The notes beneath the pieces are model-generated. The model made no database searches. It had not been told where the DNA came from and was given only the letters and a program-made list of their open reading frames with translations. A stretch of DNA of 64,000 nucleotides from Pseudomonas fluorescens (lineage in GTDB: Bacteria > Pseudomonadota > Gammaproteobacteria > Pseudomonadales > Pseudomonadaceae). Numbering within the stretch: the first letter of the stretch is position 1; each line of letters begins with the position of its first letter. Of the stretch, positions 1-9,101 are shown piece by piece. The translations under genes were made by a program, and so were the position numbers. The DNA is taken from NCBI RefSeq assembly GCF_001307155.1, contig NZ_CP012830.1, positions 1,915,501-1,979,500 on the forward strand, read 5' to 3'.

Positions 1-4
1 ACTC

Positions 5-135
5 GTGGCGAGGGAGCTTGCTCCCGCTGGGGTGCGAAGCGGCCCCAAAACCTGACACCACATACCTTCAGGTAGAACGCGTGTACCAGCTTCACGACTG
101 CTGCGCAGCCGAGCGGGAGCAAGCTCCCTCGCCAC
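5..135. repeat. Paired REP element (REPIN, family 1)
   Basis: Two 23-base arms, GTGGCGAGGGAGCTTGCTCCCGC at 5-27 and its reverse complement at 113-135, flank about 85 bases. Each arm is itself partly palindromic, typical of REP doublets in fluorescent pseudomonads. It lies just past the 3' end of gcvP. Three more copies of nearly identical length occur in the window (7801, 34452, 63159). Confidence 0.85.
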
Positions 136-185
136 AACTATGTATCGCAGGTGGGCAATCACTGCGCTCACGCAAGTGGTATCTC

Positions 186-3059
186 TCAGCGGTATTCGTC
201 CACCGGCACGCAGGCGCAGAACAGGTTGCGATCCCCGTAAACGTTGTCCACGCGGTTCACCGTCGGCCAGTACTTATGCAGCCTGGTGTGCGCGTCCGGG
301 GTCACCGCTTGTTCGATGCTGTAGGGCCGATCCCAGACGCCGGTAATGTCCGCCAACGTATGCGGAGAGCGTTTCAGCGGATTGTCCTCGGCAGACCAAT
401 TGCCATTCTGCACCTCGGCAATTTCCGCGCGAATACTCAGCATCGCGCTGATAAAGCGATCCAGTTCCGCCTTGGATTCGCTTTCAGTAGGCTCGACCAT
501 CAACGTACCCGGCACCGGGAAAGACATGGTCGGTGCATGGAAACCGTAATCCATCAGTCGCTTGGCGACGTCTTCTTCACTGATACCGGTTTGCGCCTTG
601 AGCGGTCGCAAGTCGAGGATGCATTCGTGCGCCACCCGCTCGTTGCGCCCGGTGTAGAGCACCGGGAACGCACCGGACAAATGTTTTGCCAGGTAATTGG
701 CCGAAAGAATCGCCACTTCACTGGCATCCGCCAACTGCGGCCCCATCATCGCGATGTACATCCAGCTGATCGGCAAAATGCTCGCACTGCCCCAAGGCGC
801 CGCGCTGACTGCGCCATTCTGCGGATGGGGTCCCTCGATCGGCACCACCGGGTGATTGGCAACAAACGGCGCCAAATGCGCCCGCACCCCAATCGGCCCC
901 ATCCCCGGCCCGCCTCCGCCATGGGGAATGCAGAAGGTCTTGTGCAGGTTCATGTGTGAGACATCGGCGCCGATATCCGCCGGGCGAGCCAACCCGACCT
1001 GTGCATTGAGGTTGGCGCCGTCCATGTACACCTGACCGCCATGGCTGTGGATAACTTCACAGATTTCGCTGATGCCCTCTTCATACACCCCATGGGTCGA
1101 AGGGTAAGTGGCCATCAGGCAGGAAAGCTTGTCGCCGGCAGCCGTCGCCTTGGCTTTCAGGTCATCGAGATCAACGTTACCGGCATCGTCGCAGTCGACG
1201 ATCATCACCCGCATCCCGGCCATCTGCGCCGAGGCCGGGTTGGTGCCGTGAGCAGACGCGGGAATCAGACAGATGTCACGTGCGCCTTGCTGACGGCTTT
1301 CATGGTATTTGCGGATCGCCAGCAACCCGGCGTATTCACCTTGGGCGCCGGAGTTGGGCTGCATGCAGATCGCATCAAAACCGGTGATCGCGCAGAGCCA
1401 GCTTTCCAGTTCGCTGATCATCAGCGAATAACCCACCGCCTGCTCTTTCGGCGCAAAGGGGTGCAGGTTGGCGAACGCTGGCCAGGTGATCGGGATCATC
1501 TCGCTGCTGGCATTGAGTTTCATGGTGCAGGAGCCCAGCGGAATCATCGACTGGTTGAGCGCCAGGTCCTTGTTCTCCAGTTGCTTGAGGTAACGCAGCA
1601 TCTCGGTTTCGCTGTGATGAGCGTTGAACACCGGATGGCGTAAGTACGAGGTGGTCCGCAACAAGCTTTCGGGAATCCCGGAGACCAGCGGTTCGCCATC
1701 CAGCTCGGCAACATCAAGCCCGTGATCAGCGCCCAGGAACACATCAAACAGCTTCGCCACCGTGCGTTCGTCGCAGCTCTCGTCGAGACTCAAGCCAACC
1801 TGCCCGCGCCCAAGAATCCGCAAATTGATCTGCGCCGCTTTGGCGCTGTCGATGATTGCGGTCTGGCTGCCGCCGACTTCCAGGGTCAAGGTGTCGAAGA
1901 AGTGCTGGTTGAGCCGGGTGATGCCGTTGCGCTCAAGCCCGGCGGCGAGAATGCACGTTAGCCGGTGCACCCGTTGTGCAATGCGCTTGAGCCCCTGCGG
2001 GCCATGGTAGACCGCATAAAAACTGGCGATGTTGGCCAACAACACCTGGGCCGTGCAGATGTTCGAGTTGGCCTTCTCGCGACGGATGTGTTGCTCGCGG
2101 GTTTGCAGGGCCATGCGCAGCGCGACGTTGCCGCGAGCATCTTTCGAAACGCCGATGATCCGCCCGGGAATCGCTCGTTTGAATTCATCGCGGCTGGCGA
2201 AAAACGCAGCGTGAGGGCCGCCGTAGCCCATCGGCACACCAAAGCGCTGGGACGAGCCGAAGACCACGTCTGCGCCCATTTCACCTGGCGGCGTCAGCAA
2301 CAACAGGCTCAGCAGATCAGCCGCAACGCAGGCCAGCGCCTGCTGCGCATGCAAGTGATCGATCAGCGGGCGCAAGTCGCGGATATCGCCATGGGTATCG
2401 GGATACTGCAGCAGTGCGCCGAACACCTGGTGCTGTTTCAAGTTATCCACAGTGTCGACGATCAGTTCGAAGCCAAAACCTTCAGCGCGGGTCTTCACCA
2501 CGGAAATGGTCTGTGGATGGCAATTTTCGTCGACGAAGAACAGATTGCTTTTCGACTTCGCGACACGCTTGGCCAGCGCCATGGCTTCAGCCGCCGCCGT
2601 GGCTTCGTCGAGCAACGAGGCGTTGGCCAGTTCCAGGCCCGTCAGGTCGATGGTCAATTGCTGGAAATTGAGCAACGCTTCGAGTCGCCCCTGAGCAATT
2701 TCCGGCTGATAGGGCGTGTAAGCGGTGTACCAACCGGGATTTTCCAGCACGTTGCGCAAGATCACCGCGGGCGTCAGGGTGCCGTGGTAACCCATGCCGA
2801 TCAGGCTGGTCCAGACCTGATTCTGTTCGGCATAGCCGCGCAGCTTTGCCAGCGCGGCCTCCTCATCGAGCGCAGGCGGCAAGTCCAGTACGCGATTGAG
2901 GCGAATTCCCGGCGGCACCGTCTGCTCGATCAGCTCGACGCGGCTGCCGAGCCCGAGGCTGTCGAGCATCGCCTGCTGCTCGGCGGTGTCCGGCCCCAGG
3001 TGGCGCCGCAGAAAGGCATTCGGGTCTCGTAACTGGCTCAAGGATGGCAACTGGGACAT
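186..3059 (-). CDS. gcvP: Glycine dehydrogenase (decarboxylating), P-protein of the glycine cleavage system
   Basis: This 957-residue protein is the pyridoxal-phosphate P-protein. It decarboxylates glycine and passes the aminomethyl group to the lipoyl arm of GcvH. The length fits the single-chain bacterial form with two homologous halves. The PLP lysine lies in an [18 protein letters not shown] motif near residue 700, with the typical glycine-rich stretch after it. The start was placed at [10 protein letters not shown], preceded by AAGAGAGAG; an in-frame extension of 24 residues upstream has no family resemblance. Unlike the usual gcvTHP operon, it is separated from gcvT-gcvH by an oppositely oriented aminotransferase gene, so it probably has its own promoter in the 154-base divergent spacer. 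P and H proteins of this type can have second copies elsewhere in Pseudomonas genomes. Confidence 0.97.
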   Translation of the reverse strand: MSQLPSLSQLRDPNAFLRRHLGPDTAEQQAMLDSLGLGSRVELIEQTVPPGIRLNRVLDLPPALDEEAALAKLRGYAEQNQVWTSLIGMGYHGTLTPAVILRNVLENPGWYTAYTPYQPEIAQGRLEALLNFQQLTIDLTGLELANASLLDEATAAAEAMALAKRVAKSKSNLFFVDENCHPQTISVVKTRAEGFGFELIVDTVDNLKQHQVFGALLQYPDTHGDIRDLRPLIDHLHAQQALACVAADLLSLLLLTPPGEMGADVVFGSSQRFGVPMGYGGPHAAFFASRDEFKRAIPGRIIGVSKDARGNVALRMALQTREQHIRREKANSNICTAQVLLANIASFYAVYHGPQGLKRIAQRVHRLTCILAAGLERNGITRLNQHFFDTLTLEVGGSQTAIIDSAKAAQINLRILGRGQVGLSLDESCDERTVAKLFDVFLGADHGLDVAELDGEPLVSGIPESLLRTTSYLRHPVFNAHHSETEMLRYLKQLENKDLALNQSMIPLGSCTMKLNASSEMIPITWPAFANLHPFAPKEQAVGYSLMISELESWLCAITGFDAICMQPNSGAQGEYAGLLAIRKYHESRQQGARDICLIPASAHGTNPASAQMAGMRVMIVDCDDAGNVDLDDLKAKATAAGDKLSCLMATYPSTHGVYEEGISEICEVIHSHGGQVYMDGANLNAQVGLARPADIGADVSHMNLHKTFCIPHGGGGPGMGPIGVRAHLAPFVANHPVVPIEGPHPQNGAVSAAPWGSASILPISWMYIAMMGPQLADASEVAILSANYLAKHLSGAFPVLYTGRNERVAHECILDLRPLKAQTGISEEDVAKRLMDYGFHAPTMSFPVPGTLMVEPTESESKAELDRFISAMLSIRAEIAEVQNGNWSAEDNPLKRSPHTLADITGVWDRPYSIEQAVTPDAHTRLHKYWPTVNRVDNVYGDRNLFCACVPVDEYR

Positions 3060-3213
3060 GACGGGCTCTCTCTTGAATGGCGCTCGACGTCGATGCAACT
3101 CGATCACAGCAGCATAGCTCCCCCTGTGCACTCGGCATGGCGTCTTTGCTCAATCAGGCTCATCATGTGCGGCGCATATATCTACCGTCAGCCAATCGGG
3201 TGCACTGATCGTC

Positions 3214-4353
3214 ATGAGCCAACTGCCTTTTCTGCCGTTTTCCAAACCTACTATCGATGAAGCCACAATTGCCGCTGTCGGCGATGTCTTGCGCTCCGGC
3301 TGGATCACCAGCGGGCCCAAGGTGCAGGCGTTCGAAGCCCAGCTCTCGGAGTTTTTTGGCGGCCGTCCGGTGCGCACGTTCAACTCCGGAACCTGCACCA
3401 TGGAGATCGCCCTGCGCATCGCCGGGATCGGCGCCGGTGACGAAGTCATCACCACGCCGATTTCCTGGGTCGCCACGGCCAACGTGATTCTCGAAGTCGG
3501 CGCCACCCCGGTGTTCGCCGATATCGACCCGATCACCCGCAACATCGACCTGGACCAGCTCGAAGCGGCCATTACCCCGCGTACCAAGGCCATTATCCCG
3601 GTGTTCCTCGCCGGTTTGCCGGTGGACATGAGCCGCCTGTACGCGATCGCCAAGAAACACAGCCTGCGCATTATCGAAGACGCCGCCCAGGCATTGGGTT
3701 CGAGCTGGAATGGTCAGCGCATCGGCTCCACCGGCGACTTCGTGTCGTTCAGCTTCCAGGCGAACAAGAACGTCACCTCCTCGGAAGGTGGCTGCCTGGT
3801 ATTGAACAACGCTGAAGAAGTGCGACTGGCCGAGAAGTATCGCCTGCAAGGCGTGACCCGTACCGGCTTCGACGGCCTGGACGTCGATGTGCTGGGCGGC
3901 AAGTTCAACATGACCGACGTGGCAGCAGCCATTGGCCTGGGCCAATTCGCCCACATCGAAGCCATCACCGCTCACCGCCGTGAACTGGCCAAGCATTACT
4001 TCGCCTGCTTCGGCAGCGATTTCGAGGCCAAATACGGTGCGCAGCTGCCACCGGCAGACTTCACCAACAGCAACTGGCACTTGTTCCAACTGGTACTGCC
4101 AGAGCGCAAGGACGGCAAACCGGCCCGTGCGACCTTCATGGAGCAAATGCAGGAACTGGGCGTCGGCATCGGCTACCACTACCCGCCGATCCACCTGCTG
4201 AGTCTTTACCGCGAACGCGGTTTCAAGGAAGGCATGTTCCCGGTGTCCGAGCGTGTCGGTCGCCTGATCGTCTCGCTACCGATGTTCACGGCCATGAGCA
4301 AAAGTGATGTCGAGCGTTCAGTGGCGGCGGTGAAGGCTGTATTGCAGGCTTGA
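3214..4353 (+). CDS. DegT/DnrJ/EryC1/StrS family PLP aminotransferase (ArnB-like)
   Basis: A 379-residue fold-type I aminotransferase of the sugar aminotransferase family. Visible landmarks are the SGT substrate-phosphate loop (residues 58-60), the EDAAQALG cofactor motif (155-162) and the Schiff-base lysine K185 in SFQANKNVTSSEGG, close to the ArnB pattern. Members usually transfer an amino group from glutamate to a nucleotide-linked keto-sugar, but no sugar-nucleotide genes lie nearby, so the substrate is unknown. It is transcribed opposite to the flanking gcv genes, with its start only 154 bases from gcvP and its end about 100 bases from gcvH. Codon use looks like its neighbours. The family call is secure; ArnB function itself is not claimed. 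Confidence 0.85.
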   Translation: MSQLPFLPFSKPTIDEATIAAVGDVLRSGWITSGPKVQAFEAQLSEFFGGRPVRTFNSGTCTMEIALRIAGIGAGDEVITTPISWVATANVILEVGATPVFADIDPITRNIDLDQLEAAITPRTKAIIPVFLAGLPVDMSRLYAIAKKHSLRIIEDAAQALGSSWNGQRIGSTGDFVSFSFQANKNVTSSEGGCLVLNNAEEVRLAEKYRLQGVTRTGFDGLDVDVLGGKFNMTDVAAAIGLGQFAHIEAITAHRRELAKHYFACFGSDFEAKYGAQLPPADFTNSNWHLFQLVLPERKDGKPARATFMEQMQELGVGIGYHYPPIHLLSLYRERGFKEGMFPVSERVGRLIVSLPMFTAMSKSDVERSVAAVKAVLQA

Positions 4354-4366
4354 GAGCAACGCTTTT

Positions 4367-4446
4367 GTAGGAGCGGGGGGGGGCGCCTAGCCCTTGCCGG
4401 CGATGGCGATCTTGAGAGCGCTATCGCCGGCAAGCCGTGCTCCTAC
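4367..4446. repeat. Degenerate paired REP element (family 2) with a 9-G run
   Basis: The outer arms GTAGGAGC (4367-4374) and GCTCCTAC (4439-4446) enclose an inner dyad, CTTGCCGGCGAT...ATCGCCGGCAAG (about 4393-4434). It lies between the convergent ends of the aminotransferase and gcvH. The left arm runs into nine consecutive G (4375-4383). The folded RNA could act as a bidirectional 3' end. Confidence 0.7.
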
Positions 4447-4456
4447 GGGGCGAGCA

Positions 4457-4840
4457 TTACTCGCCGATGGCGTGCTTGTAGCCAGTCGGGTCGAGCAACT
4501 TGTCCAGCTCGGAGGTATCCGTTGGCTCGAGTTTGAAGAACCAGCTGTCGTATGGCGCGCTGTTGACCAGCTCCGGGCTGTTGGCCAACTCTTCGTTAAC
4601 GGCAATGACTGTACCGGAGACCGGCGAGTAGATATCCGAAGCGGCCTTGACCGACTCGACTACGCCCGCCGCTTCACCGGCAGCGAAGACTTTGCCGATT
4701 TCCGGCAGCTCGACGAACACCACATCGCCCAAGGCTTCCTGAGCATGGTCTGAAATACCGACTTTTACGCCGCCATCTTCGTCCAGACGGGCCCATTCGT
4801 GACTTTCGGCAAAACGCAGGTCTACAGGAATTTCACTCAT
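4457..4840 (-). CDS. gcvH: Glycine cleavage system H protein
   Basis: This 127-residue lipoyl carrier shuttles the aminomethyl intermediate from GcvP to GcvT and then to lipoamide dehydrogenase. The lipoylated lysine is K65 in the VESVKAASD motif, with the usual ESHEWAR N-terminal signature. The start was chosen at [10 protein letters not shown]; five extra residues upstream look like leader. It follows gcvT by 51 bases on the same strand and is almost certainly cotranscribed with it. Length and motifs are normal for the family. Confidence 0.97.
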   Translation of the reverse strand: MSEIPVDLRFAESHEWARLDEDGGVKVGISDHAQEALGDVVFVELPEIGKVFAAGEAAGVVESVKAASDIYSPVSGTVIAVNEELANSPELVNSAPYDSWFFKLEPTDTSELDKLLDPTGYKHAIGE

Positions 4841-4891
4841 GTTCTGTGTCCTCAAGAAGAAATGTCAGCGGTGTTGGCCCGCCAGAAAAAG

Positions 4892-5974
4892 TTAGATCAG
4901 GGTTTTGCCATGACGCACGAAGGTCGGTTTGACTACCCGAACCGGGTACCACTTGCCACGAATTTCCACTTCTGCCCGGTCGGCCGTTGCCATCGGCACC
5001 CGCGCCAGGGCAATCGATTTGCTAAGCGTAGGAGAGAAACTACCACTGGTGATCTCTCCTTCGCCAACATCAGCGATGCGAACCACCTGATGGGCACGTA
5101 AAACCCCGCGCTCTTCGAGCACCAGACCAACCAGTTTTTGCTTCACCCCTGCTGCCCGTTCAGCCTCCAGCGCGGCCCGGCCAATGAACTGACGAGTGGC
5201 CGGTTCCCAGGCAATGCTCCAGGCCATATTGGAAGCCAGCGGTGAGACATCCTGATGAATATCCTGGCCATAGAGGTTCATCCCGGCCTCAAGACGCAGC
5301 GTGTCGCGGGCGCCGAGGCCAATGGGCGATATGCCTGCACCGACCAGATCGTTGAAGAATCCCGGCGCCTGATCGGCCGGCAGGGCAATCTCCAGACCAT
5401 CTTCGCCGGTGTAGCCGGTACGGGCGATGAACCAGTCGCCGTCGCAGTGACCTTCAAACGGTTTGAGTTGCTGGATCAGAGTGCCACGGGACTGGGTCAC
5501 CAGTTCGGCGATCTTTTGCCGCGCCTGCGGACCTTGAATCGCCAGCATCGCCAGCTCACGGCGCTCGTGCAGTTGCACCTGATAATTGCCGAGCTGGGCC
5601 TGCATCCAGGCCATGTCCTGATCACGGGTGGCGGCGTTCACCACCAGGCGGTAAGCATCTTCCAGGCGATAAACGATCATGTCGTCGACCACCCCGCCCC
5701 GCTCATTGAGCATGGTGCTGTACAAGGCACGGCCGACGCTGTGCAGACGCTCGACATCATTGGCCAGCAAATGCTGGAGCCAGGCCTTGGCCTGGGGGCC
5801 GCTGACATCGATCACGGTCATATGGGAAACATCGAAAACCCCACAGTCGCGGCGCACCTGATGGTGTTCCTCGACCTGTGAGCCGTAATGCAATGGCATA
5901 TCCCAACCGCCAAAATCGACCATCTTCGCGCCAAGTGCGAGATGAAGGTCATACAGAGGCGTACGCTGTCCCAT
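4892..5974 (-). CDS. gcvT: Glycine cleavage system aminomethyltransferase, T protein
   Basis: A 360-residue tetrahydrofolate-dependent enzyme that releases ammonia from the aminomethyl-lipoyl H protein and forms 5,10-methylene-THF. The family signatures are DFGGWDMPLHYGSQ near residue 20 and the ERGGVVDDMI segment with the catalytic Asp pair (D97/D98). It is first in the gcvT-gcvH unit. A strong Shine-Dalgarno GGAGAAA precedes the ATG. The leader carries a perfect 9-bp hairpin (6025-6049). I see no glycine riboswitch pattern in the leader. Confidence 0.97.
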   Translation of the reverse strand: MGQRTPLYDLHLALGAKMVDFGGWDMPLHYGSQVEEHHQVRRDCGVFDVSHMTVIDVSGPQAKAWLQHLLANDVERLHSVGRALYSTMLNERGGVVDDMIVYRLEDAYRLVVNAATRDQDMAWMQAQLGNYQVQLHERRELAMLAIQGPQARQKIAELVTQSRGTLIQQLKPFEGHCDGDWFIARTGYTGEDGLEIALPADQAPGFFNDLVGAGISPIGLGARDTLRLEAGMNLYGQDIHQDVSPLASNMAWSIAWEPATRQFIGRAALEAERAAGVKQKLVGLVLEERGVLRAHQVVRIADVGEGEITSGSFSPTLSKSIALARVPMATADRAEVEIRGKWYPVRVVKPTFVRHGKTLI

Positions 5975-6024
5975 GGGTTTCTCCTTCCGGGCGTGGCGAA
6001 GGTACGGACAGGCGCTGTATGGTT

Positions 6025-6049
6025 GAAAGCCTTGAAGTAGAAGGCTTTC
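6025..6049 (-). promoter_or_regulatory. Perfect 9-bp hairpin in the gcvT leader
   Basis: GAAAGCCTT (6025-6033) and AAGGCTTTC (6041-6049) form a perfect stem with a 7-base loop, about 50 bases upstream of the gcvT ATG. A TACAAT hexamer on the minus strand (6101-6106) could be a -10 box for a promoter whose transcript would include the hairpin. Function is unknown: operator, attenuator or RNA stabiliser are all possible. Confidence 0.4.
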
Positions 6050-6129
6050 AGCCTATTTCAGCGACCCGGTCTGAAGGACGATCCGCACCGAATGCCGCGC
6101 ATTGTAGCCGCAAGGTGTAGGACTGGCAC

Positions 6130-7746
6130 CTAGCCGTTTTGATGTGCCGAACGTCGAATCAAGCCGATGACCGGCAACAGGCCCACCAGAATCAGTGTCA
6201 GCGCCGGCAACGACGCCCGCGCCCACTCGCCTTCGCTGGTCATTTCAAAGATCCGCACCGCCAGCGTGTCCCAGCCAAACGGGCGCATCAGCAAGGTTGC
6301 GGGCATTTCCTTGAGCACATCGACGAACACCAGCAGCGCCGCGCTCAACGTGCCGGGCAGCAGCAACGGCAGATACACTTTGAAAAACAGTCGTGGCCCA
6401 CTGACACCCAAACAGCGTGCAGCTTCTGGCAACGACGGACGGATCCGCGCCAGGCTATTTTCCAACGGCCCGTAGGCCACCGCGATAAAGCGCACCAGAT
6501 ACGCCAGCAACAGCGCCGACAGGCTGCCCAGCAGCAACGGTTTGCCCGCGCCGCCAAGCCAGTCCGATAGCGGCACCACCAGTTCACGGTCCAGGTAACT
6601 GAACGCCAGCATGATTGATACCGCCAGCACCGATCCGGGCAAGGCGTAGCCAATGTTGGCCAGGCTGACCCCGGAACGAATCGTCCGGGTCGGAGCCAGG
6701 CGCCGGGCAAATGCCAGCAACAGCGCGACGCTGACGGTGATCAGCGCAGCCATGGCGCCCAGGTACAACGTATGGATGATCAGCCCGGCGTAACGCTCAT
6801 CCAGGTCGAAGCGCCCGCGCTGCCAGAACCACGCCACCAGTTGCAGCAATGGAATGACAAACGCGCAGGCAAATACCAGCCCGCACCAACTGCTGGCGGC
6901 TACAGCCTTGAACCCGCGCAGGTGATAAAGCGCCTTGCCCCGTGGCCGCTCGTTGCTCGCCCGGCTGGCTCCACGCGCTCGCCGCTCGCCGTACAGCAGC
7001 AACATCACCACCAGCAGCAACAGGCTGGCCAGTTGTGCGGCGCTCGACAGGCTGAAAAAGCCGTACCAGGTTTTGTAGATCGCCGTAGTGAAGGTGTCGA
7101 AGTTGAACACCGACACTGCGCCGAAATCCGCCAGCGTCTCCATCAATGCCAAGGCCACACCGGCACCAATTGCCGGCCGGGCCATCGGCAAGGCCACGCG
7201 CCAGAATGCTTGCCACGGTGATTGGCCGAGCACGCGTGCAGCCTCCATCAGGCCTTTGCCTTGGGCCAGAAACGCTGTGCGTGCCAGCAAGTAGACGTAG
7301 GGATAGAACACCAGCACCAATACCAGAATCACCCCACCGGTGGAGCGCACGCGCGGCAATCGCAAGCCGCTGCCAAACCACTCGCGAAGCAGGGTTTGCA
7401 CAGGACCGGCGAAATCCAGCAGGCCGACAAAAACGAACGCCAGCACATAGGCCGGGATCGCAAACGGCAACATCAGCGCCCAATCCAGCCAACGTCGCCC
7501 GGGGAATTCGCAGAGGCTGGTCAACCACGCCAGGCTCACGCCCAACAGCGTTACACCAATCCCGACGCCGAGGATCAGCGTCAAGGTGTTACCCAGCAGG
7601 CGTGGCATCTGGGTGTCCCACAGGTGCGACCAGATCTGCATATCGACGGTTTGCCACGACAGCAGCAACACACTCAGTGGCAGCAGCACCAGAGCGGCAA
7701 CGACGAAAACCAGCGGATACCAACGGCGTTGGGCGGGATGGGCCAA
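6130..7746 (-). CDS. Iron(III) ABC transporter permease (HitB/FbpB family, fused two-domain)
   Basis: A 538-residue inner-membrane protein with about twelve hydrophobic segments, made of two fused BPD-type permease domains. Each half carries an EAA loop for ATPase contact: EAARVLGQSPWQAFWRVALP in the first and EAARCLGVSGPRLFFKVYLP in the second. This double structure is typical of HitB/FbpB/AfuB ferric iron permeases. It lies about 195 bases downstream of the binding protein on the same strand, with a paired REP element between them. No ATPase gene is adjacent, so the ATP-binding subunit must come from elsewhere. Iron specificity is inferred from the family and from the Fur-like site upstream of the binding protein. 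Confidence 0.88.
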   Translation of the reverse strand: MAHPAQRRWYPLVFVVAALVLLPLSVLLLSWQTVDMQIWSHLWDTQMPRLLGNTLTLILGVGIGVTLLGVSLAWLTSLCEFPGRRWLDWALMLPFAIPAYVLAFVFVGLLDFAGPVQTLLREWFGSGLRLPRVRSTGGVILVLVLVFYPYVYLLARTAFLAQGKGLMEAARVLGQSPWQAFWRVALPMARPAIGAGVALALMETLADFGAVSVFNFDTFTTAIYKTWYGFFSLSSAAQLASLLLLVVMLLLYGERRARGASRASNERPRGKALYHLRGFKAVAASSWCGLVFACAFVIPLLQLVAWFWQRGRFDLDERYAGLIIHTLYLGAMAALITVSVALLLAFARRLAPTRTIRSGVSLANIGYALPGSVLAVSIMLAFSYLDRELVVPLSDWLGGAGKPLLLGSLSALLLAYLVRFIAVAYGPLENSLARIRPSLPEAARCLGVSGPRLFFKVYLPLLLPGTLSAALLVFVDVLKEMPATLLMRPFGWDTLAVRIFEMTSEGEWARASLPALTLILVGLLPVIGLIRRSAHQNG

Positions 7747-7800
7747 GGAAAGTCTCTAAAAAGTGCGGAGCCGACGCAGTAATGCAGCCGGCCCCATTTT

Positions 7801-7930
7801 GTGGCGAGGGGGCTTGCCCCCGTTGGGTTGCGAAGCAGCCCTTGGTCAGCTACTTCATTTCTTCAGTCAAAGCGTGTCAGCCAATATTACGACCGCTTCG
7901 CGCTCGAGCGGGAGCAAGCTCCCTCGCCAC
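7801..7930. repeat. Paired REP element (REPIN, family 1)
   Basis: Arms GTGGCGAGGGGGCTTGCCCCCG at 7801-7822 and CGGGAGCAAGCTCCCTCGCCAC at 7909-7930 enclose about 86 bases. It lies between the binding-protein and permease genes of one iron transporter, inside the presumed operon, where it could set the relative mRNA levels of the two products. Confidence 0.85.
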
Positions 7931-7942
7931 AATTGCGGTGAG

Positions 7943-8944
7943 TCAGTTCCAGCCGGCGCGGTCCATCAGGCGGATGGCTTCGGCCTGACGCAGGCCAGCC
8001 ACTTCAACCGGCAGGGTGTCCGGGATGAACGTGCCCCAGGCCTCGACTTCCGCGGACGGTTTCACCGCCGGGTTGGCCGGGAATTCCTGGTTAGCGTCGG
8101 CGAAGATCTTTTGCGCTTCAGGTGTGGTCATCCATTCCACCAGCGCCTTGGCGGCTTCCGGGTGCGGGGCGTGTTTGGTCAGGCCAATGCCCGACAGGTT
8201 CACGTGTACGCCACGGTCGGCCTGGTTCGGCCAGAACAGTTTGACCGGAAGATCCGGCTTCTGCTGGTGCAGACGGCCATAGTAGTAAGTGTTGACGATA
8301 CCGACGTCGCATTGCCCGGCGCTGATCGCTTGCAGTACGGCGATGTCGTCAGAGAACACGTCTGTGGACAGGTTGCGCACCCAACCCTTGAGGATCTCTT
8401 CGGTTTTTTCCGCGCCGTGGGTTTCAATCAGGGTTGCAGTCAACGACTGGTTATAGACCTTCTTCGCAGTACGCAGGCACAGCCGGCCTTCCCACTGCTT
8501 GTCAGCCAGCGCTTCGTATGTGCTCAGGTCCGAAGGTTTTACCCGGTCAGTGGAATAGGCGATGGTCCGCGCCCGCAGGCTCAGGCCGGTCCAGGCGTGA
8601 GACGCGGCGCGGTATTGCAGCGGGATGTTGGTGTCGATCACCTTGGAAGTGAACGGCTGCAGGATGCCCATTTGCTCGGCCTGCCAAAGGTTGCCGGCAT
8701 CGACGGTCAGCAGCAGGTCGGCGGTGGCATTCTCGCCTTCGGCCTTGATGCGCTGCATCAACGGCGCTTCCTTGTCGGTGATGAATTTCACCTTTACGCC
8801 GGTTTTTTGGGTGTAGGCATCGAAGACCGGTTTGATCAGCTCGTCGATACGCGAGGAGTAGACCACCACCTCGTCGGCAGCCTGGGCGGTGGTGCCGACC
8901 AGGGTCAGGGCGAGGGCTGTCAGTAGACGCTTCGGTGCCAACAT
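7943..8944 (-). CDS. Fe(III) ABC transporter periplasmic substrate-binding protein (HitA/FbpA-like)
   Basis: A 333-residue periplasmic protein with a signal peptide (cleavage likely after AQA, residue 22) and a mature start in DEVVVYSSR, the classic first strand of FbpA/HitA ferric-binding proteins. The C-terminal lobe has the VNTYYYGRL motif that supplies the iron-coordinating tyrosine pair. Length and motifs fit the type 2 periplasmic-binding fold. A Fur-box-like sequence at 8977-8997 lies just upstream of the start. It is transcribed ahead of the permease gene, and no ATPase follows. Confidence 0.93.
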   Translation of the reverse strand: MLAPKRLLTALALTLVGTTAQAADEVVVYSSRIDELIKPVFDAYTQKTGVKVKFITDKEAPLMQRIKAEGENATADLLLTVDAGNLWQAEQMGILQPFTSKVIDTNIPLQYRAASHAWTGLSLRARTIAYSTDRVKPSDLSTYEALADKQWEGRLCLRTAKKVYNQSLTATLIETHGAEKTEEILKGWVRNLSTDVFSDDIAVLQAISAGQCDVGIVNTYYYGRLHQQKPDLPVKLFWPNQADRGVHVNLSGIGLTKHAPHPEAAKALVEWMTTPEAQKIFADANQEFPANPAVKPSAEVEAWGTFIPDTLPVEVAGLRQAEAIRLMDRAGWN

Positions 8945-8976
8945 GGGAGCGGTCTCTCGAAATCAAAAATGAGTCG

Positions 8977-8997
8977 AAATGATAAGGACTCACATTT
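8977..8997 (-). promoter_or_regulatory. Putative Fur box upstream of the ferric-binding protein gene
   Basis: AAATGATAAGGACTCACATTT, 32 bases before the ATG, resembles Pseudomonas Fur sites of the AAATGATAATcATTCTCATTT type, agreeing at 17 of 21 positions by eye, with the left half intact. Its place ahead of an iron-uptake gene supports the call. Iron-repressed transcription is inferred. Confidence 0.6.
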
Positions 8998-9101
8998 AGC
9001 TTCTCAACCGATCCCGCCCTGGAGGAGTTACCAGATGTTGCACCGTCGGAGATTGTTGGTGAATGTGCTCGCGATGAGGGCATCAGCACTGATACAAACT
9101 G

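Noticed and set aside
1965..3032. A plus-strand 355-codon frame within gcvP.
   Set aside because: Antisense to conserved gcvP sequence, with no family similarity.
5975..6129. A glycine riboswitch in the gcvT leader.
   Set aside because: The conserved glycine-aptamer core sequences were not found; only a simple hairpin is visible.
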